This document shows positions 1-7,883 of a stretch of DNA of 64,000 nt, piece by piece. The translations under genes were made by a program, and so were the position numbers. The stretch's first letter is position 1, and each line of letters starts with the position of its first letter. The notes under the pieces are model-generated. The model ran no database searches, was not told the origin of the DNA, and saw only the letters and a list, made by a program, of their open reading frames with translations. The DNA is from an uncultured Faecalibacterium sp. (lineage in GTDB: Bacteria; Bacillota; Clostridia; Oscillospirales; Ruminococcaceae), in the NCBI GenBank assembly GCA_934561555.1, contig CAKTGQ010000004.1:86899-150898 (forward strand), in the 5' to 3' direction.

Positions 1-233
1 TTCTCAGCCTTGGGCTCCTCCTTGGGAGCCTTGGCGCTGTTCAGGAACTCGTCCAGATTTGCCACACTGTTATCCTTGCTGAACTTCTCCAGCAGGTAGT
101 TCAGCTCGTTCTCTTCCAGATTGGAGCTGTTCTTCTTGCCGGTGCTGCCCATAGCGGCCAGCTCGTCCAGCACCTTCTTTGCAGAAAGGTTCAGATCCTT
201 TGCAAAGTCACTCACTTTATATTTTACGATCAT
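1..233 (-). CDS. infB: Translation initiation factor IF-2, N-terminal part (runs off window)
   Basis: Only the first 77 or so codons are in the window; the rest lies left of base 1. The start ATG at 233 overlaps the stop of the upstream L7Ae-type gene in an ATGA, so translation is probably coupled. The visible part begins MIVKYKVSDFAKDLNL and includes SAKKVLDELAAMG, which fits the small helical N-terminal domain that opens IF-2 proteins, followed by a Lys/Glu/Ala-rich linker. IF-2 is the GTPase that brings initiator tRNA to the ribosome. The GTPase domain itself is not visible, so the call rests on the N-domain plus the conserved gene order after nusA, ylxR and ylxQ. Confidence 0.85.
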   Translation of the reverse strand, partial: MIVKYKVSDFAKDLNLSAKKVLDELAAMGSTGKKNSSNLEENELNYLLEKFSKDNSVANLDEFLNSAKAPKEEPKAE

Positions 234-607
234 TCGCTCATATCCTCCTCATTTTTGATTGCTCCGCAGTCCGACAGGCGGTCGAAGCAGAGCTTTGCGA
301 GGTTGCGGTCGGTCACCGCGTAAACAGCCACGGGCTTGTGGCTGATATCGGCCAGCTTATCCTGCGTCAGCGGCATGGTGAACACGTCCACCAAGTCGCC
401 CACGGCATAGTTCAAACGCTGCAAAGTCTTGGGGCTGATGTCCGATGCGGTCATCACCAGCCACGCCTTGCTTTTGACGCAGGCTTCCTCCACGGCGTCA
501 AAGCCCATGGTCAGCGCACCGGCCTTGCGGCACAGGCTCACGGCCTGATACAGTGCCTCCTCCGGGGGCAGCTTGGGTTTTGCGGGGGCGTTATTCTTTT
601 TTGCCAT
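230..607 (-). CDS. ylxQ: L7Ae/L30e-type RNA-binding protein (YlxQ family)
   Basis: A 125-aa protein starting MAKKNNAPAKPKLPPEEAL. The open frame reaches back to 685, but an AAAGGAGG motif sits just before the ATG at 607, so the shorter start is chosen. The core (AVSLCRKAGALTMGFDAVEEA, then VTDRNLAKLCFDRL) matches the L7Ae/L30e/S12e/Gadd45 fold that binds kink-turn RNA. In Bacillus the equivalent gene is ylxQ between ylxR and infB, and the same order is seen here. It overlaps the end of ylxR by 17 bases and infB by 4, so all three are probably co-translated. The exact RNA partner is not known from sequence. Confidence 0.85.
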   Translation of the reverse strand: MAKKNNAPAKPKLPPEEALYQAVSLCRKAGALTMGFDAVEEACVKSKAWLVMTASDISPKTLQRLNYAVGDLVDVFTMPLTQDKLADISHKPVAVYAVTDRNLAKLCFDRLSDCGAIKNEEDMSE

Positions 608-890
608 CGGCTGCTGCCTCCTTTGCGGCTGCGGCCAGCTGTACAGCCAGCGCGTCGTATACCTCGGCGGGGACCGGCTGCTCAAAGCAGCGCTCCAGCG
701 CCTTTTTCTTTTTTGCCTTGGTCAGGCAGTCCGGGTTCGGGCAGAGATATGCGCCGCGCCCCGGCTTTTTGCCTACCAGATCAATGCTGATCTCCCCGCT
801 GGGTGCGCGCACCACGCGCACCAGTTCCTTTTTGGGGCGGCTGGTCATGCAGCCGATGCACTGGCGGGCAGGGATCTTTTTTTGTGCCAT
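591..890 (-). CDS. ylxR: YlxR-family RNA-binding protein (DUF448)
   Basis: A 99-aa protein beginning MAQKKIPARQCIGCMTSRPKKELVR. The CIGC pair, the RVVR strand and the GRGAYLCPNPDCL segment with a second cysteine pair are hallmarks of the YlxR/DUF448 fold; the long basic AKKKKALERCF stretch fits RNA binding. Family knowledge: YlxR (RnpM) binds RNA and has been linked to RNase P in Bacillus. It sits between nusA and ylxQ as in most Firmicutes. The last 30 residues are Ala/Lys-rich and low in complexity. Confidence 0.9.
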   Translation of the reverse strand: MAQKKIPARQCIGCMTSRPKKELVRVVRAPSGEISIDLVGKKPGRGAYLCPNPDCLTKAKKKKALERCFEQPVPAEVYDALAVQLAAAAKEAAADGKKE

Positions 891-923
891 CCGGTTTCCC
901 TCCTTCGGCAGATGGTGCCGGGC

Positions 924-2030
924 TTATTCAGCGTCTGCTGCGTCCTTCTTGGGCTCCTCGTCCTCGCCGTAGTAGCCGCTCTCGGGACGGATATCGATGT
1001 TGTAGCCGGTCAGGCGGGCGCACAGGCGGGCGTTCTGACCCTTGTTGCCGATGGCCAGGCTCAGCTGCTGGTCGGGCACGGTGACGCGGCAGGAGCGGGT
1101 CTCGCCGGGCAGCAGCTCCACCTTGACCACCTTGGCGGGGCTCAGGGCTGCGGAGATGAACTCCGAGATATCCTCGCTCCACTTGACGATATCGATCTTC
1201 TCGCCGCCCAGCTTTTCCACAACAGCGGCCACGCGGGCGCCGTGCTCACCGATGCAGGCGGAAACAGGGTTGACGTTGGGGTCCTTGGACCAGACAGCCA
1301 TCTTGGTGCGGGCACCGGCCTCGCGGCTGATGGCCTTTACCTCCACAGTGCCGTCAAAGATCTCGGGCACTTCCAGCTCAAACAGGCGCTTGACAAGGCC
1401 GGGATGGGTGCGGCTGATCATCACGCGGGGGCCGCGCTCGGTGCTGACCACGTCCACGATGTAGACCTGCAGGGTCTCGCCCTCGGTGTACACCTCGCCG
1501 GGCACCTGCTCGTTGCGGGGCAGAACAGCCTCGCCGCCCTTGCCCAGATCCAGCGCAACGATGCCCTTCTCGGTATCCACGCGGGTAACGGTAGCCTGCA
1601 CGATATCGTGTGCGCGGGACTGGATCTCGCTGAGCTGCTGGTTACGCTCGGCCTCGCGGATGCCCTGACGGATGACGTGCTTTGCGGTCTGGGCGGCAAT
1701 GCGGCCGAAATCGCGGGTCTTGAGTGGGGTGATGATGCGGTCGCCCACCTCGTAGCTGCTGCGGATCTTGCGTGCCTCGGTCACGCCGATCTCGGCGTGC
1801 TCGTCATACCAGTCCTCGTCTGCCACGATATCCTGAATCAGTGCCACATCAAAGCGGCCGGTGTCGGGGTCGATGTCCACACGGATGTGATCCTCCTCGA
1901 CCTCGTAGTTCTTCTTGACGGCAATGATGATAGCCGCCTTGATCTTCTCGATCAGGTACTCTGCGGTGATGCCGCGCTCATGCTCCAGCATGGAGAGCGC
2001 TTCAAAAAAGTCCTTATTCGCTGCTGTCAT
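924..2030 (-). CDS. nusA: Transcription termination/antitermination factor NusA
   Basis: A 368-aa protein with the expected domain order: N-terminal RNA polymerase-binding domain (residues about 1-125, opening ANKDFFEALSMLEHERGI), S1 domain (about 135-200, including VTRVDTEKGIVALDLG), and two KH domains (about 205-345; SACIGEHGARVAAVVEKLGG in KH1 and LAIGNKGQNARLCARLTGY in KH2). The tail is short and acidic, as in Gram-positive NusA, which lacks the C-terminal acidic repeats of E. coli. NusA modulates pausing and hairpin-dependent termination. It lies 56 bases after rimP in the same operon. Confidence 0.97.
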   Translation of the reverse strand: MTAANKDFFEALSMLEHERGITAEYLIEKIKAAIIIAVKKNYEVEEDHIRVDIDPDTGRFDVALIQDIVADEDWYDEHAEIGVTEARKIRSSYEVGDRIITPLKTRDFGRIAAQTAKHVIRQGIREAERNQQLSEIQSRAHDIVQATVTRVDTEKGIVALDLGKGGEAVLPRNEQVPGEVYTEGETLQVYIVDVVSTERGPRVMISRTHPGLVKRLFELEVPEIFDGTVEVKAISREAGARTKMAVWSKDPNVNPVSACIGEHGARVAAVVEKLGGEKIDIVKWSEDISEFISAALSPAKVVKVELLPGETRSCRVTVPDQQLSLAIGNKGQNARLCARLTGYNIDIRPESGYYGEDEEPKKDAADAE

Positions 2031-2086
2031 TTTTCGGGTTCCTCCTATATATTTTGTTCTCTTTTCTCCATCAGAGACGGTTCTTC

Positions 2087-2572
2087 TCAGTTAAACAGAT
2101 CCTCGTCGTCGCACAGCTGCACGCCGGAGACTGCGTTTACTTCAAAGGTCACGGGGCCGTTCTCGGTCTCCAGCGTTACGGTGCTGCCCTCGCGGCCGGT
2201 CAGGATGCCGGCAAGTTCCCGCACGCCGTCGGCGTTGGGGCGGATGAGCTTTGCCCGCACCTTCTGGCCCTTGAGTGCCTCGTAGTGCTCCGGGCGGGTC
2301 AGCTTGCGGCCAAGGCCGGGGCTGCCCACCTCCAGATAATAGCTCTGGTCGATGGGGTCTGCCTCATCCAGAATGGGGTCCAGTGCGTGGGACACCTCTG
2401 CACAGGTGTCGGTATCCATGGTGCCGTCCCGGTCGATGAGGATGCGAAGATACCAGTCCGGCCCTTCCTTCTCAAAAACCACATCCCACAGGCGCAGACC
2501 CATGCCTTCCACCGTGGGACGGACAAGCGCTTCCACTCTCTGCGCGGTGTTGCCGCCAGACTGCTTCGCCAT
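2087..2572 (-). CDS. rimP: Ribosome maturation factor RimP
   Basis: A 161-aa protein starting MAKQSGGNTAQRVEALVRPT. The open frame extends to 2593, but GGAGG lies directly upstream of the ATG at 2572. The two RimP domains are visible: the N-terminal alpha/beta domain (GMGLRLWDVVFEKEGPDWYL, LRILIDRDGTMDTDTC, LDPILDEADPIDQSYYLEV, SPGLGRKLTRPEHYEALKG) and the C-terminal SH3-like barrel ending VSGVQLCDDEDLFN. RimP is needed for 30S subunit maturation. It is the first gene of the rimP-nusA-ylxR-ylxQ-infB operon. Confidence 0.93.
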   Translation of the reverse strand: MAKQSGGNTAQRVEALVRPTVEGMGLRLWDVVFEKEGPDWYLRILIDRDGTMDTDTCAEVSHALDPILDEADPIDQSYYLEVGSPGLGRKLTRPEHYEALKGQKVRAKLIRPNADGVRELAGILTGREGSTVTLETENGPVTFEVNAVSGVQLCDDEDLFN

Positions 2573-2593
2573 AAAAAACCTCCAAACAAACAA

Positions 2594-2621
2594 GAAACGC
2601 GGACCTTGCGGCCCACGTTTC
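2594..2621 (-). promoter_or_regulatory. Leader hairpin of the rimP-nusA operon
   Basis: On the minus strand a 12-bp stem (GAAACGTGGGCC / GGTCCGCGTTTC, with two G-U pairs) is closed by a GCAA tetraloop, between the promoter and rimP. It is followed by an interrupted T-rich stretch rather than a clean T run, so it may be a weak attenuator or an mRNA-stabilising 5' hairpin. Autogenous leader control of nusA operons is known in other bacteria; here it is inference. Confidence 0.4.
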
Positions 2622-2646
2622 AGGTTAAACTATATCGTACTACTAG

Positions 2647-2675
2647 AATATAGCATACTCTTGCGATTTATGCAA
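2647..2675 (-). promoter_or_regulatory. Promoter of the rimP-nusA-infB operon
   Basis: On the minus strand TTGCAT, a 17-base spacer, then TATATT, about 75 bases before rimP. Good sigma-A match in both boxes. Confidence 0.6.
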
Positions 2676-2719
2676 GCATTTTCGCAATTTTTTTGCTGTT
2701 GCATACCCTTTTGGGCTTT

Positions 2720-3961
2720 TTACAGCACCCAGACGCCGTTTTCGAACAGCTGCACGGTGCGGCCATCGCGGCATTTGCCGGTGATGCGGCTGTCCTCTGC
2801 ACCCACCATCACATCCTCGTGCAGGGAGGAGTGGTTCATGCCGCGGGCTGCCAGCTCTTCCTTGGAAAGGCCGGTGCCGCCCACGGTGGTGCCGGGGTAG
2901 CTGTCGCCAAAGGCGATGTGGCAGGCGGCGTTCTCGTCAAACAGGGTGTTGTAGAACAGCTTGCCGCTGCGGTTGATGGGGCTGGAAGCAGGCACCAGCG
3001 CCACCTCGCCGATGTGGCGTGCGCCCTCGTCGGTGTCCAGCAGCTGACCCAGCAGGTCTGCGCCCTCTTCGGCACCGTGCTCCACCACCTTGCCGTCCTT
3101 GAAGGTGACGTGGAAGTTCTTGATGAGCTGTCCGTTAAAGACGTAGGGCTTTGTGCCGTAAACGATGCCGTCCACCTTATCCTTATGGGGTGCAGTGAAC
3201 ACCTCCTCGGTGGGGATGTTGGGCAGGAAGGGCACCCCCTTCTCGTTTTTGCTGCCGGCGCTCTCCCACACCGCCTGCTCCGCCAGACCCACGGTCAGGT
3301 CGGTGCCGTTGGCGCTTTCAAAATGCACGCTTTCCAGATCAAGGGCGTTCATCTTTGCGCCCAGCTCGTTCAGGCGGTCCAGATGCTTCTGCCACTCCCC
3401 TACCGGGTCGCCGCCAGTCACGCGGCAGGTATCAAAGATCAGCTTCCACTGTGCCTCAATGGCGGCGGCAGTGTCCAGCTCCGGGAACATCTTCTTTGCC
3501 CACGGCTCTGCGGGCAGAGCCGCGATGGACCACTGCACCCGGTCGTTCATGGTGTACTCCCGCCACGGCTGCATAAAGCTGCGGTTCGCGCTGTTCACCC
3601 GGCTGATCTTAGCACCGTCCAGCCCGGCAAACAGTTCCGGGTCGTCCGCAATGAGGTGCAGCACGCACACACCGCCCTCGCTCTCGGCATAATCCAGATA
3701 GCGGCGCAGCTGCCAGCCCTTGTGGTCGGTCAGGGCGTCCTCGCTGCCCAGCTCCATGCGGATGCGGGTAACAGCGTCATCCTGCCAGTTCACCTGCACG
3801 TCCCGCGCACCGGCTTCGTAGGCGCTGCGCACGCACAGCCGTGCCAGCGGGGCACCCTCCAGCGGGCAGTTGATAATAAGGGTTTGCCCCGGCTGCGGGT
3901 TCACACCCACCCGGACGATAAAATCTGCATACTTCTGCAGCAGTTCGTTGAAGTTTTCCAC
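2720..3961 (-). CDS. Aminopeptidase, M29 family (AmpS/PepS-like)
   Basis: A 413-aa cytoplasmic dinuclear metallo-aminopeptidase. The start is GTG at 3961, supported by AGGAGG 7 bases upstream. The C-terminal half carries the M29 signature: PNIPTEEVFTAPHKDKVDG with a Glu ligand, NTLFDENAACHIAFGDSYP with Glu and His ligands, and SLHEDVMVGAEDSRITG with His and Asp ligands. Length is typical for the family, which removes N-terminal residues from peptides. It is a single gene with its own promoter 44 bases upstream. Confidence 0.92.
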   Translation of the reverse strand: MENFNELLQKYADFIVRVGVNPQPGQTLIINCPLEGAPLARLCVRSAYEAGARDVQVNWQDDAVTRIRMELGSEDALTDHKGWQLRRYLDYAESEGGVCVLHLIADDPELFAGLDGAKISRVNSANRSFMQPWREYTMNDRVQWSIAALPAEPWAKKMFPELDTAAAIEAQWKLIFDTCRVTGGDPVGEWQKHLDRLNELGAKMNALDLESVHFESANGTDLTVGLAEQAVWESAGSKNEKGVPFLPNIPTEEVFTAPHKDKVDGIVYGTKPYVFNGQLIKNFHVTFKDGKVVEHGAEEGADLLGQLLDTDEGARHIGEVALVPASSPINRSGKLFYNTLFDENAACHIAFGDSYPGTTVGGTGLSKEELAARGMNHSSLHEDVMVGAEDSRITGKCRDGRTVQLFENGVWVL

Positions 3962-4004
3962 GATAGAACCTCCTGTGGTGCATAGTCACCGTTGTTTTTC
4001 TCTC

Positions 4005-4033
4005 AGTATACCGCGTTCCGGCGCTTCTGTCCA
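4005..4033 (-). promoter_or_regulatory. Promoter of the M29 aminopeptidase gene
   Basis: Minus-strand TGGACA, 17-base spacer, TATACT. It lies just upstream of the GTG start, between this gene and the end of the symporter gene. Confidence 0.6.
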
Positions 4034-4052
4034 CTATGGGCAGAGCTGCCGC

Positions 4053-5444
4053 TCACCCTTCCGATTCAAAAAAGGCGCGGGTCAGCTGCACCACCGTGCC
4101 GGAAAGCAGCAGCAGTGCAATGAGGTTCGGGATGCTCATCAGGCCGTTGAAGGTATCGGCGATGCTCCACAGCAGGCCAAGGTCCATGGTAGCACCCAGA
4201 ATGGCCACCAGAGAGTACACCACAAAGAAGGGGCGTGCCACCTTGTTGCTCTTGCACAGGAACACCAGAAAGCGGGAGCCGTACAGACCCCAGCCGATGA
4301 TGGTGGAAAAGGCAAAGCAGCACAGCGCCACAGCGGTAAAAATGGAAGCCCAGCCGCCGTAGGTGGTGGTAAAGCCGGAGATGGTCAGCTCTGCACCGGC
4401 CGCTGCGCCGTAGCTGACCGGGGTGCCGCTGCACAGAATGACCAGCGCGGTCAGGGTGCAGATAACGATGGTATCGGCAAACACCTCAAAAATACCGAAC
4501 ATACCCTGCTTGACCGGCTTTTTGGTGTCGGCGCAGGCATGGGCGATGGAGCCAGTGCCAAGACCGGCCTCATTGGAAAAGATGCCGCGGGAAACGCCCT
4601 TTTGCATACTGACGAACAGGCTGCCGATGGTGCCGCCGGTAAAGGCAGCGGGGTTGAACGCGCCCGCTACGATGGATTCCAGCACATAGGGCAGGCGGGA
4701 GAAGTTGAGCGCCACCACGCCCACCGACAGCACAATATAGAACAGCGCCATAAAGGGCACCAGCTTCTCGCTCACGCTGCCAATGCGCTTGATGCCGCCC
4801 AGCAGCACCAGCGCCACCAGCGCCGCCACAAGGATGCCCACGATGAGGTTGAGGGTGGGCAGGAAGCCATTGCCCACAAGCCCGTATTCCAGCAGGGCGG
4901 TATCCACTGCCGCCACGATGGTATTCACCTGCGTTGCGTTGCCGGTGCCGAACACGGTCAGCACGCCGAACAGCGCGTACAGCACCGCCAGAAACTGCCA
5001 GCGGCGGCCAAGGCCGTTTTTAATATAGTACATCGGGCCGCCCACCCACTCGCCGGTGTCGCTGCGCTCCCGGAAATGCACGGCCAGCGTCACCTCGGCA
5101 AACTTGGTGCACATACCCAGCAGCGCAGAGCACCACATCCAGAACACGGCACCCGGGCCGCCGATGGCGATAGCGCCCGCCACACCGGCAATGTTGCCGG
5201 TGCCCACCGTGCCCGCCAGCGCGGTGCACACCGCCTGAAAAGGGGTCATAGCACCGTCCGAAGCGTCCCGCTTGCGGAACATCCGTCCCACGGTGGTGCG
5301 GATGGCGTAAGGGAATTTGCGGATCTGCAAAAAGCCCGTGCGGACACTGAGCAGCAGCCCCACGCCAATGATGCACACCATGGCAGGGATGCCCCAGATA
5401 AAGCTGTTCACCGCCTGATTGACGGCGGCAATGGTCTCGATCAT
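4053..5444 (-). CDS. Sodium:alanine symporter family protein (AGCS)
   Basis: A 463-aa multi-spanning membrane protein of the alanine/glycine:cation symporter family (AlsT/DagA type). Diagnostic stretches include FIWGIPAMVCIIGVGLLLSV near the N-terminus, TALAGTVGTGNIAGVAGA (the family's core helix), FSNEAGLGTGSIAHACADT and a C-terminal STIIGWGLYG. It imports small neutral amino acids with Na+. The frame is open to a GTG at 5477 and an ATG at 5456, but neither has a usable ribosome site; the ATG at 5444 has GAGGA and GGAAG upstream and starts right before the first helix, so it is preferred. Single gene. Confidence 0.88.
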   Translation of the reverse strand: MIETIAAVNQAVNSFIWGIPAMVCIIGVGLLLSVRTGFLQIRKFPYAIRTTVGRMFRKRDASDGAMTPFQAVCTALAGTVGTGNIAGVAGAIAIGGPGAVFWMWCSALLGMCTKFAEVTLAVHFRERSDTGEWVGGPMYYIKNGLGRRWQFLAVLYALFGVLTVFGTGNATQVNTIVAAVDTALLEYGLVGNGFLPTLNLIVGILVAALVALVLLGGIKRIGSVSEKLVPFMALFYIVLSVGVVALNFSRLPYVLESIVAGAFNPAAFTGGTIGSLFVSMQKGVSRGIFSNEAGLGTGSIAHACADTKKPVKQGMFGIFEVFADTIVICTLTALVILCSGTPVSYGAAAGAELTISGFTTTYGGWASIFTAVALCCFAFSTIIGWGLYGSRFLVFLCKSNKVARPFFVVYSLVAILGATMDLGLLWSIADTFNGLMSIPNLIALLLLSGTVVQLTRAFFESEG

Positions 5445-5535
5445 ATACTTCCACATCCTCTGTAATATCTTGCGCACTGACAGTTTTTGTCAAAACACGA
5501 AAAATATTTTACCGTACTTTTCCCGTAGTGTCAAT

Positions 5536-5566
5536 GAAAAATAGGGACGTTATGAAACGCCCCTAT
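5536..5566 (-). terminator. Intrinsic terminator after the MATE gene
   Basis: On the minus strand an 11-bp stem (outer arms ATAGGG/CCCTAT, inner CGTT/AACG, one G-U pair) with a 4-base loop is followed by TTTTT, right after the MATE stop codon. Confidence 0.75.
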
Positions 5567-5575
5567 CCAAAATTC

Positions 5576-6922
5576 TTATTTTTTATGTGTGACCGCCCTG
5601 CGGTAGACCGCACCGGAGACCACCGCCGCCAGCACCTCGGTAAGCCAGAAGGCGTGCCAGACGCCGTCTGCGCCCAGCCAGTTACACAGCAGCGCAGCCA
5701 GCGGCATGATGAAAACAACATACCGGCACAGCGCGATGACCAGAGATTCTGCGCCCTTGCCCAGACCCTCCAGCGCACCGGAGGCGGTGGTGGAGACCGC
5801 CGAGACGACAAAGCCGATGCTGATGATGCGCAAGGCAGTCTGCCCGGCGGCGATGGTTTCAGGGTTCTGAGTGAACAGCCCCATCAGCTGCCCGGAGGCA
5901 AGCTGACAGATGACCGTACCCGCCGCCATGATGACCGCACTCATAAGCAGGGTCAGCTGGAACAGCTTTTTCACCCGGGCGTGCTCCCGCGCACCGTAGT
6001 TGTAGCCGATAAGCGGGCGCATACCCTGCACAAAGCCGTTGGCGGGCAGGTACAAAAAGGTCTGCAATTTATAATAGATGCCCAGCACCACCACATAACT
6101 CTGAGAGAAAGCCGCCAGCAGTCCGTTGAGGAAGGTGACCAACAGCGAGGGCAGCGCCAGATTCAGGATCGCCGGAATGCCGATGGCGTATAGTCTGCCG
6201 TCCAGCGCTGCGTCCGGGCGCAGACAGCTGCGGCGCAGCCGCACCGGCAGCTCGGTGCGCAGATAAACCACAAGGTAGACCGCCACGCTGAGCGCCTGAC
6301 CGATGCCAGTAGCCAGTGCTGCGCCCGCAATGCCCATGGCAGGCACCGGCCCAAGCCCGAAGATAAGCACAGGGTCCAGTAAAATATTGCACACGCAGCC
6401 GGTGATCAGGGCGACCATGGACACCTTCATGCGGCCCACCGCCTGAAAGATCTTTTCAAAGGCCAGCGAGACCATGTTCACGACCAAAAATAGGAATACG
6501 ATGGTGGAGTAGGTGATGCCGGCAGCGATCAGCCCCTCGTCCTGCGTAAAGCGGCGCAGAAAGCTAGGCATGATGGCGATACTGACCACCATCATCACCA
6601 CGCCGTGCACAAGGCTGAGCGCAAAGCCGTGGGTGGCGGCCATCTCGGCTTTTTCGCGGTCGCCCGCGCCCAGATACAGCGCGATCATGGCGTTGATGCC
6701 AATGCCAAATCCGATGGCAATGGCGTTGGAAAAGTTCTGGATGGGGAACACCAGACTCAAGGCAGTCATGGCGTCCTCGCTGATGCGTGCCACAAACAGG
6801 CTGTCCACAATGTTGTACAGGCTGTTCACCAGCATGGAGAGCACATTGGGCAGCGCCATTGAGAGCAGCAGCGGCAGCACCGGCTTCTCCTTCATAAAAG
6901 TTTCGTTCATTGAAAATTTCAC
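5576..6922 (-). CDS. MATE family multidrug/cation exporter
   Basis: A 448-aa protein with about 12 membrane segments and the MATE layout of two six-helix halves. Recognisable parts are LPLLLSMALPNVLSMLVNSL with YNIVDSLFVARI at the N-terminus, FGIGINAMIALYLGAGDREK, and PANGFVQGMRPLIGYNYGAR in the second half. MATE proteins expel organic cations or metabolites using Na+ or H+. The start is uncertain among ATGs at 6922, 6910 and 6895; AGGTGA lies just before the first. Its promoter is about 230 bases upstream and the leader contains an intrinsic terminator, so expression is probably set by read-through. The substrate is unknown. Confidence 0.88.
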   Translation of the reverse strand: MKFSMNETFMKEKPVLPLLLSMALPNVLSMLVNSLYNIVDSLFVARISEDAMTALSLVFPIQNFSNAIAIGFGIGINAMIALYLGAGDREKAEMAATHGFALSLVHGVVMMVVSIAIMPSFLRRFTQDEGLIAAGITYSTIVFLFLVVNMVSLAFEKIFQAVGRMKVSMVALITGCVCNILLDPVLIFGLGPVPAMGIAGAALATGIGQALSVAVYLVVYLRTELPVRLRRSCLRPDAALDGRLYAIGIPAILNLALPSLLVTFLNGLLAAFSQSYVVVLGIYYKLQTFLYLPANGFVQGMRPLIGYNYGAREHARVKKLFQLTLLMSAVIMAAGTVICQLASGQLMGLFTQNPETIAAGQTALRIISIGFVVSAVSTTASGALEGLGKGAESLVIALCRYVVFIMPLAALLCNWLGADGVWHAFWLTEVLAAVVSGAVYRRAVTHKK

Positions 6923-6988
6923 CTGCTATCTGTAAAAAGTAAAAATGTGGCGGGCACAGCATCGGCTTGCAGCCGGTTTCCGGCGCAC

Positions 6989-7128
6989 AAAAAAGCCACA
7001 CAATGACCCCTTGAAGGTCATTGTGTGGCGAAAAGTAGCAATGTTGCTGTAAAAATCCACACGGTTTTTATGATCGCGGCAACTGTCCGCGATATGCATC
7101 CCGCGCATTTGCGGGCTGCAACTTTGGC
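6989..7128 (-). promoter_or_regulatory. Leader with attenuator upstream of the MATE gene
   Basis: The minus-strand transcript from about 7122 runs some 200 bases before the MATE start. It contains two local stems (CCCGC/GCGGG and ATCGCGG/CCGCGAT), then a perfect 14-bp stem (arms 7016-7029 and 6995-7008) followed by six Ts: an intrinsic terminator inside the leader. A GTGTGG element at 7057-7064 can pair with CCACAC of the terminator's 5' arm, giving a mutually exclusive antiterminator. This is riboswitch or ribosome-mediated attenuator architecture; I do not recognise a known aptamer class. Confidence 0.6.
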
Positions 7129-7157
7129 AGAATACCACATCCCCGACGGTATGTCAA
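7129..7157 (-). promoter_or_regulatory. Promoter of the MATE gene (divergent pair)
   Basis: Minus-strand TTGACA, 17-base spacer, TATTCT. The -35 box is consensus. Confidence 0.7.
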
Positions 7158-7165
7158 GGGGTTTC

Positions 7166-7190
7166 GGCGTAAAAGTATGACTTTTACGCC
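7166..7190. promoter_or_regulatory. Perfect palindromic operator between divergent promoters
   Basis: A 25-bp dyad: GGCGTAAAAGT, three bases, ACTTTTACGCC. It lies 3 bases from the -35 box of the plus-strand promoter and 8 bases from the minus-strand -35 box, so one bound dimer could control both genes. No regulator gene is adjacent. Confidence 0.65.
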
Positions 7191-7193
7191 CAC

Positions 7194-7222
7194 TTGACCA
7201 TTTTTTCCGCAGGCGCTACAAT
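7194..7222 (+). promoter_or_regulatory. Promoter of the phosphodiesterase gene
   Basis: TTGACC, 17-base spacer, TACAAT, ending 33 bases before the start codon of the gene at 7256. Confidence 0.7.
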
Positions 7223-7255
7223 AAGGCAAACCGGCTCTGAGGGAGGACACTGTAT

Positions 7256-7801
7256 ATGAAATGGATGATCGCATCAGACCTGCACGGCTCCTATTATTAT
7301 GCGCAGCAGCTGCAGCAGGCCTTTGAACGGGAGCAAGCCGACCGCCTGCTGTTTCTGGGAGACCTGCTCTACCACGGCCCCCGCAACGACCTGCCCCGGG
7401 ACTACGCCCCCAAGCAGGTCATCCCGCTGCTGAACAGCCTTGCGCCCAAGCTGCTGTGCGTGCGCGGCAACTGCGATGCCGAGGTGGACCAGATGGTGCT
7501 CAATTTCCCAGTGCTGGCAGATTACGCCGTGCTGCCAGTGGGGCAGCGGCTGGTCTACGTCACCCATGGCCATGTGTTCAACCTGAACCATCTGCCACCC
7601 CTTGCCCCGGGGGATATCCTGCTCCACGGCCACACCCATGTGCCCGCATGGATGGACTTCGGGCAGGGGAATCTTTACCTGAACCCCGGCTCTGTGAGCA
7701 TCCCCAAGGAAAACACCGCTCACAGCTACATGACCTTGGAGGGAAACACCGCCTGCTGGAAAACTATGGAAGGCGCGTGCTACCATCAGCTACAGCTGTG
7801 A
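7256..7801 (+). CDS. YfcE-type metallophosphodiesterase
   Basis: A 181-aa calcineurin-like phosphoesterase of the YfcE/MJ0936 group. All metal-binding motifs are present in order: SDLHGS (residues 7-12), FLGDLLYHGPRND, VRGNCDAEVD, VTHGHVF, and LLHGHTHVP near the C-terminus, then YLNPGSVSIPK, which is typical of YfcE. Such enzymes hydrolyse phosphodiesters with two metal ions; the natural substrate is unknown. GGGAGGA precedes the ATG. It is divergent from the MATE gene and shares the 7166-7190 operator region. Confidence 0.9.
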   Translation: MKWMIASDLHGSYYYAQQLQQAFEREQADRLLFLGDLLYHGPRNDLPRDYAPKQVIPLLNSLAPKLLCVRGNCDAEVDQMVLNFPVLADYAVLPVGQRLVYVTHGHVFNLNHLPPLAPGDILLHGHTHVPAWMDFGQGNLYLNPGSVSIPKENTAHSYMTLEGNTACWKTMEGACYHQLQL

Positions 7802-7848
7802 TAATGTTGTGATATTATACTTTTTTCCAAAAAAAGCCGGAAAAGCCC

Positions 7849-7877
7849 TTGACGAACCGCCCAAAATGCTGTAAACT
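7849..7877 (+). promoter_or_regulatory. Promoter of a short transcript
   Basis: TTGACG, 17-base spacer, TAAACT. No open reading frame follows before the strong terminator at 7969-8012. Confidence 0.5.
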
Positions 7878-7883
7878 AAGTAC

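Noticed and set aside
573..2285. A 570-codon plus-strand frame opposite ylxR, nusA and rimP
   Set aside because: No ribosome site or recognisable domain; it is the shadow of well-supported minus-strand genes.
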